From: Palsa-504 sp963806335
Lineage (GTDB): Bacteria; Actinomycetota; Actinomycetes; Streptosporangiales; Streptosporangiaceae
Direction of reading: 5' to 3'
Assembly (NCBI GenBank): GCA_963806335.1
Contig: CAWDXO010000010.1
Span: 317,762-381,761, forward strand
Length of the DNA stretch: 64,000 nt
A program made the translations under genes and the position numbers. The notes under the pieces are model-generated. The model worked only from the letters and a program-made list of their open reading frames with translations, was not told the DNA's origin and did no database searches. Positions 27,332-35,814 of this stretch are shown here, piece after piece (within the stretch, counting starts at the first letter, position 1; the number at the start of each line of letters is the position of its first letter).

Positions 27332-29110
27332 TCACGGCTGTTCCCAGGGCCTGGTCAGGCGGGCGGCGCACTCGAACAGCAGGGCGTGGACAAAGGCCTG
27401 CGGGATATTGCCGCGCAGCTGCCGCTGGACGACGTCGAATTCCTCGGTCAGCAATCCTGGCGGGCCGCAAGCGGCCCGGTTGCGCTCGAACCAGCCCACC
27501 GCTTCACACTCGCGGCCCTGCTGGTGCAGGGCCAGGGCCATCAGGAACCCGCACAATACGAACGCGCCCTCGGCGTCGTGCAATGGCCGCTGGTCATGAC
27601 GGAATCGGTAGAGATACCCGTCTTCAGCCAGGTCGTCCATGACAGCCGACAGGGTGGCCAGGGCGCGGGGGTCGGTGGCGGTGGTGGCGCCCCGGATGGC
27701 CGGCAGCAGCAGGGCCGCGTCGGTCCGTTCGTCGCCGGGAGCGCGCTGCCAGCGGCCGGCGGGGTGCAGGCAGTCCCCGGCCGCGTCGGCCATGATGGCG
27801 TCGGCGAGGGTCTCCCATTCGCCGGCCTGCCGGGCGGCCGCGCCGGCCGCGGCGATCGCACGCAGGCCGGCCACGCACATCAGCCGGGAATGGGCCCAGC
27901 GCTGGTCGTCCAGTTCCCACACCCCGGCGTCGGCGTCCGCCTGGCGGGCCTTGATGGCCGCGGCCGCGGTCTCAGCCGCCCGCCAGTGCCAGCTGTCTAG
28001 GTGATCATGGCGGGCGGCCGCGGCGAACAGCAGCAGGGCTTCGCCCAGGGCATCCAGCTGGAACTGCTTGTTCACCCAGTTACCCGCCTTGTCAGATCCG
28101 CCGGGGTAGCCGGCCAGCCCGGACAGGGTGTGCTCGTCCGGTACTGTGCCGCCGGTGATCGTGTAGGCGGGCTTGAGCTGGGGCCCGTCGTCGAGCAGCC
28201 GGGACGCGACGAAATCGACGGCATCGTCGAGCAGGCGGTGCGGGCCGTCGGCGGCCACGGCCTGCCCGGCGTAGCACTGGTCGCGGATCCAGACGTAACG
28301 GTAGTCGTAGTTGCGGCCGGCCTGCGCCCGCTCGGGCAGGGACATCGTCGCCGCTGCCACCATGCCGCCGCCGCCGCTGGTCAGGCCCGCTAGCACCGCG
28401 TAGCTGTGCCGGGACGCGCGGGGAGCCAGGCTGGCCTCCAGGCCGGGAAGCGCCGCCGACCACGCGGCCTCGGTGGCTTCCCAGGCCGGCCTGGCCGCAG
28501 CGGGCTCGCCGGACAGGACCTGATCCGATACTTCCAGCACGAGGTCGTGCCGGTCGCCGGGCTTGAGTGTCAGGTCGAGCTCCAGGCTCCCGTCGGAACG
28601 GACCGTGGCCGGCGCTGCGCCGGACCAGCGCAGGTGCAAAGGCCCGCTGCGCCCGGTCCAGGCGGAGGTGCCGTTCTTGAGGTGGGTCATCGTGTGCCGT
28701 CCGAAACCGGCTCGCACGTCCAGCAGGACCCGGACCCGGGCCGGGGCGTCGACGGCCTCGATCCGGCGCAGCAGCACCGCGGTCCGGGCGTCGCCCGGAT
28801 AGGCAAGCGCCTCGCGGCACTCGATCACGCCGTCGCCGGTGATCCAGCGGCTGCGCCAGATCAGCGAGCCGTCCTCGTAATAGCCGCCCCACACGAAGCG
28901 CGGATCGGCCGGAGTCACCGCATAGCAGCCGCTTCCGCCGATCAGGGTGGAGAAGACGGCGTCGCCGTGCCATTGCGGGGCGCACATCCAGGCGATGTCA
29001 CCGCGCGGGCCCACCAGCGCCCCCCGCTCCCCGTCGGCGAGCAGCGCGTATTCCCGCAGCACGTGCGGGGGAAACAAGCTCTCGACGACGTGATCATTGT
29101 CTTTGCTCAT
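27332..29110 (-). CDS. Glycoside hydrolase family 15 (glucoamylase/trehalase-like)
   Basis: The ATG at 29110 (GAGGA just upstream) gives 592 residues, the normal size. An N-terminal beta domain (LLADGERGALVGPRGDIAWM) precedes the alpha-toroid catalytic domain with GRNYDYRYVWIRDQCYAG, the GLAGYPGGSDKAGNWVNKQF region and the C-terminal catalytic-base motif GLLTEEFD. There is no signal peptide, so the enzyme is cytoplasmic. It hydrolyses alpha-glucans or trehalose to glucose. A relic of cydA and copy E of the recurring motif lie directly upstream. Confidence 0.88.
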   Translation of the reverse strand: MSKDNDHVVESLFPPHVLREYALLADGERGALVGPRGDIAWMCAPQWHGDAVFSTLIGGSGCYAVTPADPRFVWGGYYEDGSLIWRSRWITGDGVIECREALAYPGDARTAVLLRRIEAVDAPARVRVLLDVRAGFGRHTMTHLKNGTSAWTGRSGPLHLRWSGAAPATVRSDGSLELDLTLKPGDRHDLVLEVSDQVLSGEPAAARPAWEATEAAWSAALPGLEASLAPRASRHSYAVLAGLTSGGGGMVAAATMSLPERAQAGRNYDYRYVWIRDQCYAGQAVAADGPHRLLDDAVDFVASRLLDDGPQLKPAYTITGGTVPDEHTLSGLAGYPGGSDKAGNWVNKQFQLDALGEALLLFAAAARHDHLDSWHWRAAETAAAAIKARQADADAGVWELDDQRWAHSRLMCVAGLRAIAAAGAAARQAGEWETLADAIMADAAGDCLHPAGRWQRAPGDERTDAALLLPAIRGATTATDPRALATLSAVMDDLAEDGYLYRFRHDQRPLHDAEGAFVLCGFLMALALHQQGRECEAVGWFERNRAACGPPGLLTEEFDVVQRQLRGNIPQAFVHALLFECAARLTRPWEQP

Positions 29111-29117
29111 TGATTCC

Positions 29118-29383
29118 TCACTTACCGGTCGGCCCGGCCGGCCGAAGATAGACCGCGGTGAATACGGCCCCAAGAAAGAAGAAGATTCCCTCCACGGCGA
29201 ACGGGATGCCGAACGCCGGTCCGGAAGGTCCCATCGGGCTACGGCACTCCTATCTCGAACGTGGGCAGCGTCCCGGTCACCACCCCGGGCCCCGGGCAGA
29301 GCACCGGCAGCACCTTCGACCAGCGCCGTGACGAGCAGCGCGGACCTGTCACGGCGGCGCACCACCTTCATGTGAATCTCCAT
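29118..29383 (-). pseudogene. Remnant of a second cydA gene
   Basis: On the minus strand the segment GPAFGIPFAVEGIFFFLGAV followed by FTAVYL matches residues around 85-110 of the intact CydA. Further upstream, in another frame, RRWSKVLPVL then GTLPTFEIG matches CydA RRWSKVMAVL and GTVLSYELG. An in-frame stop and at least one frameshift separate the parts, and the homology ends at a TGA at 29118. This is a decayed 5' fragment of a cytochrome bd gene. It now forms the leader of the GH15 gene. Confidence 0.75.
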
Positions 29384-29430
29384 CGCGACAGGGTCGAGTG
29401 ACGGCTAGCAAGCCGACGGCCTCTTGCCTA

Positions 29431-29456
29431 CTAACCATCGTTTCACGATATAAACC
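29431..29456. promoter_or_regulatory. Copy E of the recurring motif, upstream of the cydA relic and GH15
   Basis: CTAACCATCGTTTCACGATA and the following TAAACC form the near-identical reverse complement of copy C (24 of 26 bases). The core is TCGT-TTC-ACGA. It lies just upstream of the dead cydA fragment, as expected if it once controlled that gene and now serves GH15. Confidence 0.6.
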
Positions 29457-29542
29457 TGCGGAATCAGGTTCCCTGTGAGATGCGAGTTCTCGGACGAGGG
29501 CGTCGGCGGAGAGGGCGCTCGGCCTACCGATCGATCGGGCGC

Positions 29543-30595
29543 TTAGCGGGTACGCTGACAGCTCCGGAGGCTGCCGCTACCAGCTCGCACTCGTCCATGG
29601 CAGCGACCGCGATGCTGAGCAGGCCGCACATTTTCCCGGTCATGTCCGGCAGTGTCATCACGCAGCCGGTCGAGCATGAATGCCGTCCACTGCCGGCCGA
29701 GGATCTCACGGGCCTCGTGGCCGGTCTCCCGGCGGAACGCCGCCAGGACGTGGTCTTCCTCGGTCCGGAAGTGACGGGTGCTAGTCGAGCGAGCGTCCGC
29801 CACTGCTCTCCACCACCGGCGTGAGCCGGTCTCGCATAGCCGCGCTTCGGCGAGCGCTTCCTGAATGTCCCAGTGGTCGGCGAAGGATGCTTCCAGCCGG
29901 TCATCAGGCTGTCCGGCTGCGGTCATTGCCAGGCGGCAGATTTCCTCTTCGGCATCGATGTGCGAGTTCAGCAGCCGCGAAAGCGCCGACCAGGTCTCGC
30001 CGAGCATCCTGTCGTCCCCGCTGGGTGCCGGGCTGCCGGTCAGCTGCTCACCGTCGTGGGCGAACTCGTCTAGGGCAGCGAACAGCTGCCTGATCCGGGC
30101 GTGGTCATCGGTGATCAGGTCGATAACGTCAGCCATCGTCACACCCGCCGGGTCTCGGTCGGTCATCAGGAAGCCATCCCGGTCGCGGCTAAAGCCGTCA
30201 CAGCTGGGGTCCGCGGTCAGGTCCGGGCGGCCGGCGGCTCCCGTGTGCGGGCTGGACCTCCCGGTGATCTTGATCTTGGATTCCGGGTACGTGAGCGCGG
30301 TGATGCGAAGCAGTGAGGCCGGCGGGTCGTGCGCGATGAGGCGCACGGGCGGATGGCGATCGGTGATCGCGATGAGCTCGCGGGTGCAGCAGACGTCGAT
30401 AAACCGTAGCCCGGACAGGTCGAGGTGGATTTCGCCGGTGCCATCGGCTGGCAGCGCGGCGAGTGAGGCGCGCAGCGTAGCCCGGTTGGTGAGGTCGGCT
30501 TCCCCCGCGAGCATCAGCCCGGCGCAGCCCTGGAGCGGGCGGATGGCGAGCGTGGCCGTGTCGGGAGAGAAATGCGGCGCGCAAGGGTCAGACAT
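29543..30595 (-). CDS. STAS domain fused to a hemerythrin-like domain, copy 2
   Basis: The start at 30595 is chosen because its context (TTTGAAGAGG, eight bases, ATG) equals that of the paralogue at 4610. The 350 residues contain the STAS-like part (LMLAGEADL, LDLSGLRFIDVCCTRELIAI) and the hemerythrin-like part (LITDDHARIRQLFAAL, HIDAEEEICRLAM, STRHFRTEEDHVL). The ligand pattern is better preserved than in copy 1, with a full DDHARIR motif. It is divergent from the second MerR-receiver copy. The last 40 residues are basic and without features. Confidence 0.8.
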   Translation of the reverse strand: MSDPCAPHFSPDTATLAIRPLQGCAGLMLAGEADLTNRATLRASLAALPADGTGEIHLDLSGLRFIDVCCTRELIAITDRHPPVRLIAHDPPASLLRITALTYPESKIKITGRSSPHTGAAGRPDLTADPSCDGFSRDRDGFLMTDRDPAGVTMADVIDLITDDHARIRQLFAALDEFAHDGEQLTGSPAPSGDDRMLGETWSALSRLLNSHIDAEEEICRLAMTAAGQPDDRLEASFADHWDIQEALAEARLCETGSRRWWRAVADARSTSTRHFRTEEDHVLAAFRRETGHEAREILGRQWTAFMLDRLRDDTAGHDRENVRPAQHRGRCHGRVRAGSGSLRSCQRTR

Positions 30596-30644
30596 CGCCA
30601 GAGCCTCTTCAAAACGTGGTGACATGTTCTGGATGCTGGGCTTG

Positions 30645-30660
30645 GGTTAAGCTTAACCTA
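30645..30660 (-). promoter_or_regulatory. Palindromic promoter element of STAS-hemerythrin copy 2
   Basis: GGTTAAGCTTAACC (30645-30658) is a perfect 14-base palindrome. On the minus strand it reads TAGGTTAAGCTTAACC, matching TAGGTTCCGCTTAGG before copy 1. It lies in the divergent region shared with the MerR-receiver copy 2, so a regulator bound here could act on both sides. Confidence 0.45.
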
Positions 30661-30756
30661 AAGATTGAGGAGGTTTGAAGAGAGAGTGAGTAAAGAACTG
30701 GCAATACCCTCTTCAGGTACTCTTCGCTCCAGCCGTTGGGTCCAGGGAAACTGCAG

Positions 30757-31424
30757 ATGAGCTGGCCCGCCGGATCGGCGCGGGGAAAGCCGCCCGGTCT
30801 ACAGCATCAGCGCGGTGGCCAGGATGCTGGATGTCCCGGTGGCCACTCTGCGGACCTGGGAGGACAGGTACGGGCAGGTGGTGCCAGCCCGTAATGCCAG
30901 CGGGCACCGACTGTTCAGTCGGCATCAGGTGGAGCAGCTCGTGTTCGTGCGGGCACAGATGAGCAACGGCGCCAGCGCAGCTGACGCACACCGCCTGCTG
31001 GCCGAGCGAACGGAAACCGAGCTGCCGCCGGTGCCGTTTCCGGCGCGGCCTGCGCCCCGGCTGCTGATCCTGCTCGCGGAATCCGATCCTTACGCCGCCG
31101 AGTTCGAGGAGTACTTCCTCAGGACGGAGGGGTTCGAGGTCGAGGTGGCGCTTGGCGAGAACGCCGCGAGGGAGGCTTTCGCTACTACTGCTCCCGCGGT
31201 CGTGGTCATCGAGATCCTTATCTCGGGCGGGGCAGGGGCTGGCGTTGTGCCGCTTCTTCCGCGAACACGACGGGACCGCGATCATCGTGGTCTCGGCTGT
31301 CGAGGCCCTGGACGCGGCCATCGACGCCGGTGCCGACGCATTCCTGCGCAAGCCCCTTGACCCTTTGCAGCTGGTGTCCACGGTGCGCGATCTGCTCCGG
31401 TCCAGCGCCTTCCTCGCCCGGTAG
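30757..31424 (+). pseudogene. MerR/pseudo-receiver regulator, copy 2, frameshifted
   Basis: The sequence is strongly similar to the gene at 2959-3624: VYSISAVARMLDVPVATLRT, then the receiver-like part LLILLAESDPY and FLRKPLDPLQLV. The ATG at 30757 is in a different frame from the HTH (join near 30790), and another one-base insertion occurs near 31230 in the G-rich stretch after ILISGG. The remaining pieces could be partly translated from the GTG at 30815. As in copy 1 the phosphoacceptor site is glutamate (VVVIEILISGG). Decay or sequencing error cannot be separated, but two shifts plus the truncated kaiC favour decay. Confidence 0.75.
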
Positions 31425-31433
31425 GAGCACCTG

Positions 31434-31640
31434 ATGACCGACAGCCGCCTGCGCAGCGGGAACCAGCCACTCGATGAGGTCCTGGGCGGCGGTCTGCCGG
31501 CCAACGGCATCAGCATCATCATGGGGCTGCCGGGCACCGGCAAGACGATCATCGCCCAGCAGTACACCTTTCACAACGCCCGTGCCCTCGGGCTGCTCGC
31601 CCCCGGCAGAACTGGTCGCGCGACCGCCCGGCCGGAATGA
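31434..31640 (+). pseudogene. Truncated KaiC-like N-terminus fused to a LuxR-type tail
   Basis: The first 50 residues match the intact KaiC-like protein, including the Walker A motif GLPGTGKT and QQYTFHNAR. Then the frame continues ARALGLLAPGRTG and stops. That tail resembles the C-terminus of the LuxR regulator at 41567 (ARALGLLAPFRT), so a deletion probably joined a kaiC copy to the end of a LuxR gene. The 68-residue product lacks Walker B and cannot be an active ATPase. It follows copy 2 of the MerR-receiver gene, preserving the operon order of copy 1. Confidence 0.75.
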
Positions 31641-31731
31641 AATCCGCCTAATCACGCAGATGTGGTGAGGCCTGCTCACCCTGGCGAGTCCGAAGCTGCG
31701 ATCAGGTAAGGACCCGCGGAGGGAGAGGGGC

Positions 31732-32712
31732 ATGCGGCTGGTTCTGCGCAGAGTCGCGCTGTACGTGGTTACCGCGATCGTCGCGATCACCATCAACTTC
31801 TTCCTGCCGCGGCTGCTGCCAGGGAACCCGGCGCTCGCGGTGCTCGGCAAGGCGCAGTCGGCAGAGTCTCCGCAGGCCGTCGCCGCGCTCGAGGTGCAGT
31901 ACGGCGTGCAGACCAGGACGGGAGAGTGGGGTCAGTATGTGCAGTACTGGGACCACCTGCTGCACGGCAACCTGGGCACTTCACTCAACGCCTATCCGGC
32001 GTCGGTCGGCAGCCTGATCCGGGCCGCGCTGCCGTGGACGCTGGCCCTGGTGGGAACCGCGACGGTGATCAGTTTCGTGCTGGGCACGCTGATCGGCGTG
32101 GCCGCGGCCTGGCGGCGGGGGAGCTGGCTGGACAACCTGCTGCCGGCCATGACGTTCTTCCAGGCCGCCCCGTACTTCTTCGTAGCCATTCTCTCGGTTG
32201 CGGTGTTCGCGACCAGGCTGGGCTGGTTCCCGGCGAGTCAGGGCTACGACACCGCGACGCTGAACCCGGGCTTCACCTGGACCTTCATCTCGAACGTGCT
32301 CGACCACGCGGTGCTGCCCGCGCTGACCATCGTGCTGGCGTCCATCGCCGGGTGGATCCTGGGGATGCGCAACATGATGATCACCACGATGGACGCGGAC
32401 TACGTCCTGCTCGCGCAGGCGGAGGGGCTGCCGAGACACAGGGTGATCGCTTACGCGGCGCGTAATGCGCTGCTGCCGAACGTCTCGGGCTTCTCCCTCG
32501 CCATCGGGTTCATCGTCTCCGGCGCGTTGCTCACCGAGATCGTGTTCTCCTACCCCGGCGTCGGCTACCTGCTGTTCAACTCCATCGGCAGCGACGACTA
32601 CCCGGTGCTGCAAGGCATCTTCCTGATCATCACGATCGCGGTGCTGCTGGCGAACCTGCTCGCCGACTTCACCTACGCCTTGCTTGACCCGCGAACCAGG
32701 CAGGAGGCCTGA
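31732..32712 (+). CDS. Peptide/nickel-type ABC transporter permease (DppB/OppB family)
   Basis: The 326-residue protein has an N-terminal helix (LYVVTAIVAITINFFLPRL) and five further helices with the binding-protein-dependent permease loop (EGLPRHRVIAYAARNALLPN). It starts a five-gene importer operon: permease, permease, two ATPases, then receptor. GGGAGAGGGGC precedes the ATG. Substrates of this family are oligopeptides, opines or metal chelates; none can be picked here. Confidence 0.9.
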   Translation: MRLVLRRVALYVVTAIVAITINFFLPRLLPGNPALAVLGKAQSAESPQAVAALEVQYGVQTRTGEWGQYVQYWDHLLHGNLGTSLNAYPASVGSLIRAALPWTLALVGTATVISFVLGTLIGVAAAWRRGSWLDNLLPAMTFFQAAPYFFVAILSVAVFATRLGWFPASQGYDTATLNPGFTWTFISNVLDHAVLPALTIVLASIAGWILGMRNMMITTMDADYVLLAQAEGLPRHRVIAYAARNALLPNVSGFSLAIGFIVSGALLTEIVFSYPGVGYLLFNSIGSDDYPVLQGIFLIITIAVLLANLLADFTYALLDPRTRQEA

Positions 32713-32713
32713 G

Positions 32714-33655
32714 ATGCGACGACTTCTCCGCTCACCGAAGATGCTCGCCGGGCTGGGCCTGTGCGCCGTGTTCGTGATCATCGCCGTCATCGGGCCGCTG
32801 GTCGCGCCCTACTCCCCGAGTTTCAGCGCGTCGACGACCCTGGGCATCGCACAGCCGCCGTCGGCCGCGCATCTGCTCGGGACCACCCAGACGCAGCAGG
32901 ACGTGCTGTCGCAACTGCTGGTCGGCGGTCGCAGCACGATCTTGGTCTCGCTGGTGGCCGGCGTGGCGGCGACCGCGCTCGCGGTCGGGTTCGGGGTGGC
33001 CGCGGGGTACCTGGGCGGCTGGGCGGATGACCTGCTGTCGATGCTGGCCAACATCTTCCTGGTGCTGCCGGCGCTGCCGCTGCTGATCGTGATCTTCGGG
33101 CTGCTCGGCCGGAACAACAACCCGAACGACCTGCTGATCGGGGTCATCATCGCGGTGACCGGCTGGGCGTTCGGCGCCCGGCAGCTGCGGGCGGAGACGC
33201 TGTCCATGCGGGCAAGGGACTTCATCGACTCCGCCAAGATCATCGGCGAGCGTAGCTGGCGGATCATGGCGTTTGAGATCTTGCCGAACCTAGTGCCGAT
33301 CGTGGCCACCTCGTTCCTGTTCACGGTCATCTACGGGGTCGGCACCTTCACCGCGCTGTCCTTCCTCGGCGTCATCAACACCTCCCAGTGGAGCTGGGGG
33401 ACCATGTTGTACTGGGCGCAGAACGCCCAGGCCGCTCAGGACGTGCACGTCCAGTGGTGGTGGTTCCTGCCGCCCGGCCTGGCCGTCGGGCTGTTCGGCG
33501 CCGGGCTGGCGCTGCTCAACTTCGGCATCGACGAGTACGTGAACCCGCGGCTGCGCGCCGCCGGGATCACCGGCCGCCGGGCCCGCAAGGCCGGCTTGCC
33601 CACGAGGCCCCAGCACGGGCTCACGCCGGTGCTGCGGTCCCGAGAGGCGGCGTGA
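32714..33655 (+). CDS. Peptide/nickel-type ABC transporter permease (DppC/OppC family)
   Basis: From the ATG at 32714 (one base after the previous stop) the product has 313 residues. It shows the OppC N-terminal helix (MLAGLGLCAVFVIIAVIGPLV), the PPSAAHLLGTTQTQQDVL region (usually GTDxxGRD) and the EAA-like loop ARDFIDSAKIIGERSWRIM. It pairs with the preceding permease to form the membrane channel. Its stop overlaps the start of the next gene. Confidence 0.9.
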   Translation: MRRLLRSPKMLAGLGLCAVFVIIAVIGPLVAPYSPSFSASTTLGIAQPPSAAHLLGTTQTQQDVLSQLLVGGRSTILVSLVAGVAATALAVGFGVAAGYLGGWADDLLSMLANIFLVLPALPLLIVIFGLLGRNNNPNDLLIGVIIAVTGWAFGARQLRAETLSMRARDFIDSAKIIGERSWRIMAFEILPNLVPIVATSFLFTVIYGVGTFTALSFLGVINTSQWSWGTMLYWAQNAQAAQDVHVQWWWFLPPGLAVGLFGAGLALLNFGIDEYVNPRLRAAGITGRRARKAGLPTRPQHGLTPVLRSREAA

Positions 33656-34728
33656 TGAGCACCCAGCGACCCATCCCCCCAGCGGAACTAGGCACGGCGG
33701 GGAAGCACGGCTCCGGCACGCTCATCGAGGTGGCCGGGTTGCACGTGGACTACGGCTTCGGCGAGGGCGCGGTGCACGCGGTCGTGGACGCGGACCTGAC
33801 CCTGCACCGCGGTGAGGTGCTCGGCCTGGCCGGGGAAAGCGGCAGCGGCAAGTCCACGTTCGCCTACGCCATCACCCGGCTGCTGCGCCCGCCCGGCATC
33901 ATCACCGCTGGCCAGGTGAAGTTCGACGGCACGGTCGACCTGCTGTCCGCCACCAGGCACGAACTGCGCGGGATGCGCTGGAACGACATCGCGGTCGTGC
34001 TGCAAAGCTCGATGAACGCCCTCAACCCGGTGCTGCGCATCGGCACCCTGTTCGCCGATGCGCTGCGCGCCCACCGGCCCGGCATCAGCCGGGCAGCGAT
34101 ACGGCAGCGTTCAGGAGAACTGCTTGAGATGGTGGGCATCCCCGCCGACCGGCTGAGCAGCTACCCGCACGAACTGTCCGGAGGGATGCGCCAGCGGGTG
34201 CTGATCGCCGCCGCGCTCGCGCTGAACCCGTCGGTGGTGATCATGGACGAGCCGACCACCGCGCTGGACGTGGTGACCCAGCGGGAGATCCTCGAAGAGC
34301 TCATGAGACTGCGCGACGAGCTGAACTTCGCGGTGCTGTTCATCACCCACGACCTGTCGCTGCTGGTGGAGATCGCGGACTCGGTCGCGGTCATGTACGC
34401 GGGCCGACTGATCGAAAACGGGCCCGCGAGCGCCATCTACCGCGCCCCCAGGCATCCATACTCCCACGGCCTCCTGAACTCGTTCCCTGCGCTGCACGGT
34501 CCGCGGCAGGTGATGGAAGGCATCCCGGGCTCGCCGCCCGACCTGCGGACCCCGCCACCGGGATGCAGCTTCAGCCCGCGGTGCCGCTACGCCTTCGACA
34601 AATGCCGCGCCGACCCCCATCCGCCGCTGTTCACGCTGGACGGCGGCCGGGCGGCCGCGTGCTGGCTGCAGGACGGCAACCAGACCGTACCGGACGAACT
34701 GGCCGGGCAGCCGGAGGAGGAGTCATGA
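33655..34728 (+). CDS. Peptide-type ABC transporter ATPase (OppD/DppD family)
   Basis: The 357-residue ATPase has Walker A (GESGSGKST), a Q-loop (VLQSSMNALNP), the signature LSGGMRQRVLIA, Walker B (VVIMDEPTTALD), the switch histidine (ITHDLSLL) and a C-terminal oligopeptide-binding-type domain with the cysteine series CSFSPRC..C. The TGATG overlap with the upstream permease indicates coupled translation. It powers import in partnership with the following ATPase. Confidence 0.92.
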   Translation: MSTQRPIPPAELGTAGKHGSGTLIEVAGLHVDYGFGEGAVHAVVDADLTLHRGEVLGLAGESGSGKSTFAYAITRLLRPPGIITAGQVKFDGTVDLLSATRHELRGMRWNDIAVVLQSSMNALNPVLRIGTLFADALRAHRPGISRAAIRQRSGELLEMVGIPADRLSSYPHELSGGMRQRVLIAAALALNPSVVIMDEPTTALDVVTQREILEELMRLRDELNFAVLFITHDLSLLVEIADSVAVMYAGRLIENGPASAIYRAPRHPYSHGLLNSFPALHGPRQVMEGIPGSPPDLRTPPPGCSFSPRCRYAFDKCRADPHPPLFTLDGGRAAACWLQDGNQTVPDELAGQPEEES

Positions 34729-35812
34729 CGACCACCGAGCTCAGCGAGGGCGCGGCGGCGGAAAGCAGCGTCCCTGCCCTGGAGGCGAAGAGCCTGACCA
34801 AGCATTTCCCGGTACGCCGGACCAGGCCCGGCGACCACGGGCCAGTGGTGCACGCCGTCGACGACGTCACGCTCGCGCTGCCCGCATCCAGCATCACCGC
34901 GGTGGTCGGCGAGAGCGGATCGGGCAAGTCAACGCTTTCCCGGATGCTCGCCAAGATCCTCAAGCCGACCTCGGGCTCGGTGCTGCTCGACGGCAAGCCG
35001 GCGGGCGCGGGGCGGCGCTACGCGCGGGCGGTGCAGCTCGTCTTGCAGGACCCGTTCGAGTCGCTCAACCCGGTGCACAGCGTGCGTTATCACCTGGCCA
35101 GGCCGCTGCAGGTGCACGGCCTGGCCCGCGGCGCGAGCCTGGACAGCCAGGTGACCGAGCTGCTGGAGCGGGTGTCGCTGACGCCCGCGGACCAGTTCAT
35201 GGCGAAGTTCCCTGACGAGCTGTCCGGCGGCCAGCGGCAGCGGGTCGCGATCGCCCGGGCGCTGGCCATGCGGCCCCGGGTGCTGCTGGCCGACGAGCCG
35301 GTCTCCATGCTGGACGTGTCCATCAGGCTCGGCGTGCTCAACCTCCTTGCCGACCTGCGCGCGGGTGACGGTCTCGCCATCTTGTACGTCACTCACGACA
35401 TCGCTTCGGCCCGCTACCTCGCGGACCGGATCATGGTCATGTACGCGGGGAGGTCGTTGAATCGGGCCCCGCCGTGGCGCTGACCGACTCCCCCGCCCAC
35501 CCCTACACCCAGCTCCTGCTCAGCGCGGCGCCGGACCCGGACAGGACGGCGCCGCCGTCGCTGGCCGGCCGGGGAGCGCCGCCGAACCTCATCCGGCCGC
35601 CGTCCGGCTGCCGGTTCCACCCGCGCTGCCCGCACGCCATGGCGGTCTGCGCCGACGCCGCCCCGCCGGCCTTCGCCTTGACCGGGGAGCGCTCCAGCGC
35701 CTGCTGGCTGCACGCAACCAACCTCACCGCCGCCCAGTCCCGGCCACCGCAGGGGCGCGGCCGGGGCGGCGACGGTGACGGACAACAGCAACCAACCGGA
35801 GAGGGGAAGTGA
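34725..35812 (+). CDS. Peptide-type ABC transporter ATPase (OppF/DppF family), one apparent frameshift
   Basis: The first 250 residues contain Walker A (GESGSGKST), LQDPFESLNP, LSGGQRQRVAIARALA, Walker B (VLLADEPVSMLD) and VTHD. After MVMYAG the frame runs into RSLNRAPPWR and stops. One extra G in the GGGG run at 35445-35448 would instead give MYAGEVVESGPAVAL and continue to the normal C-terminal domain (CRFHPRCPHAMAVC) ending at 35812. A homopolymer sequencing error is the likeliest explanation. Without it, the transporter would lack the C-terminal 120 residues of this ATPase. Confidence 0.82.
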
Positions 35813-35814
35813 TC

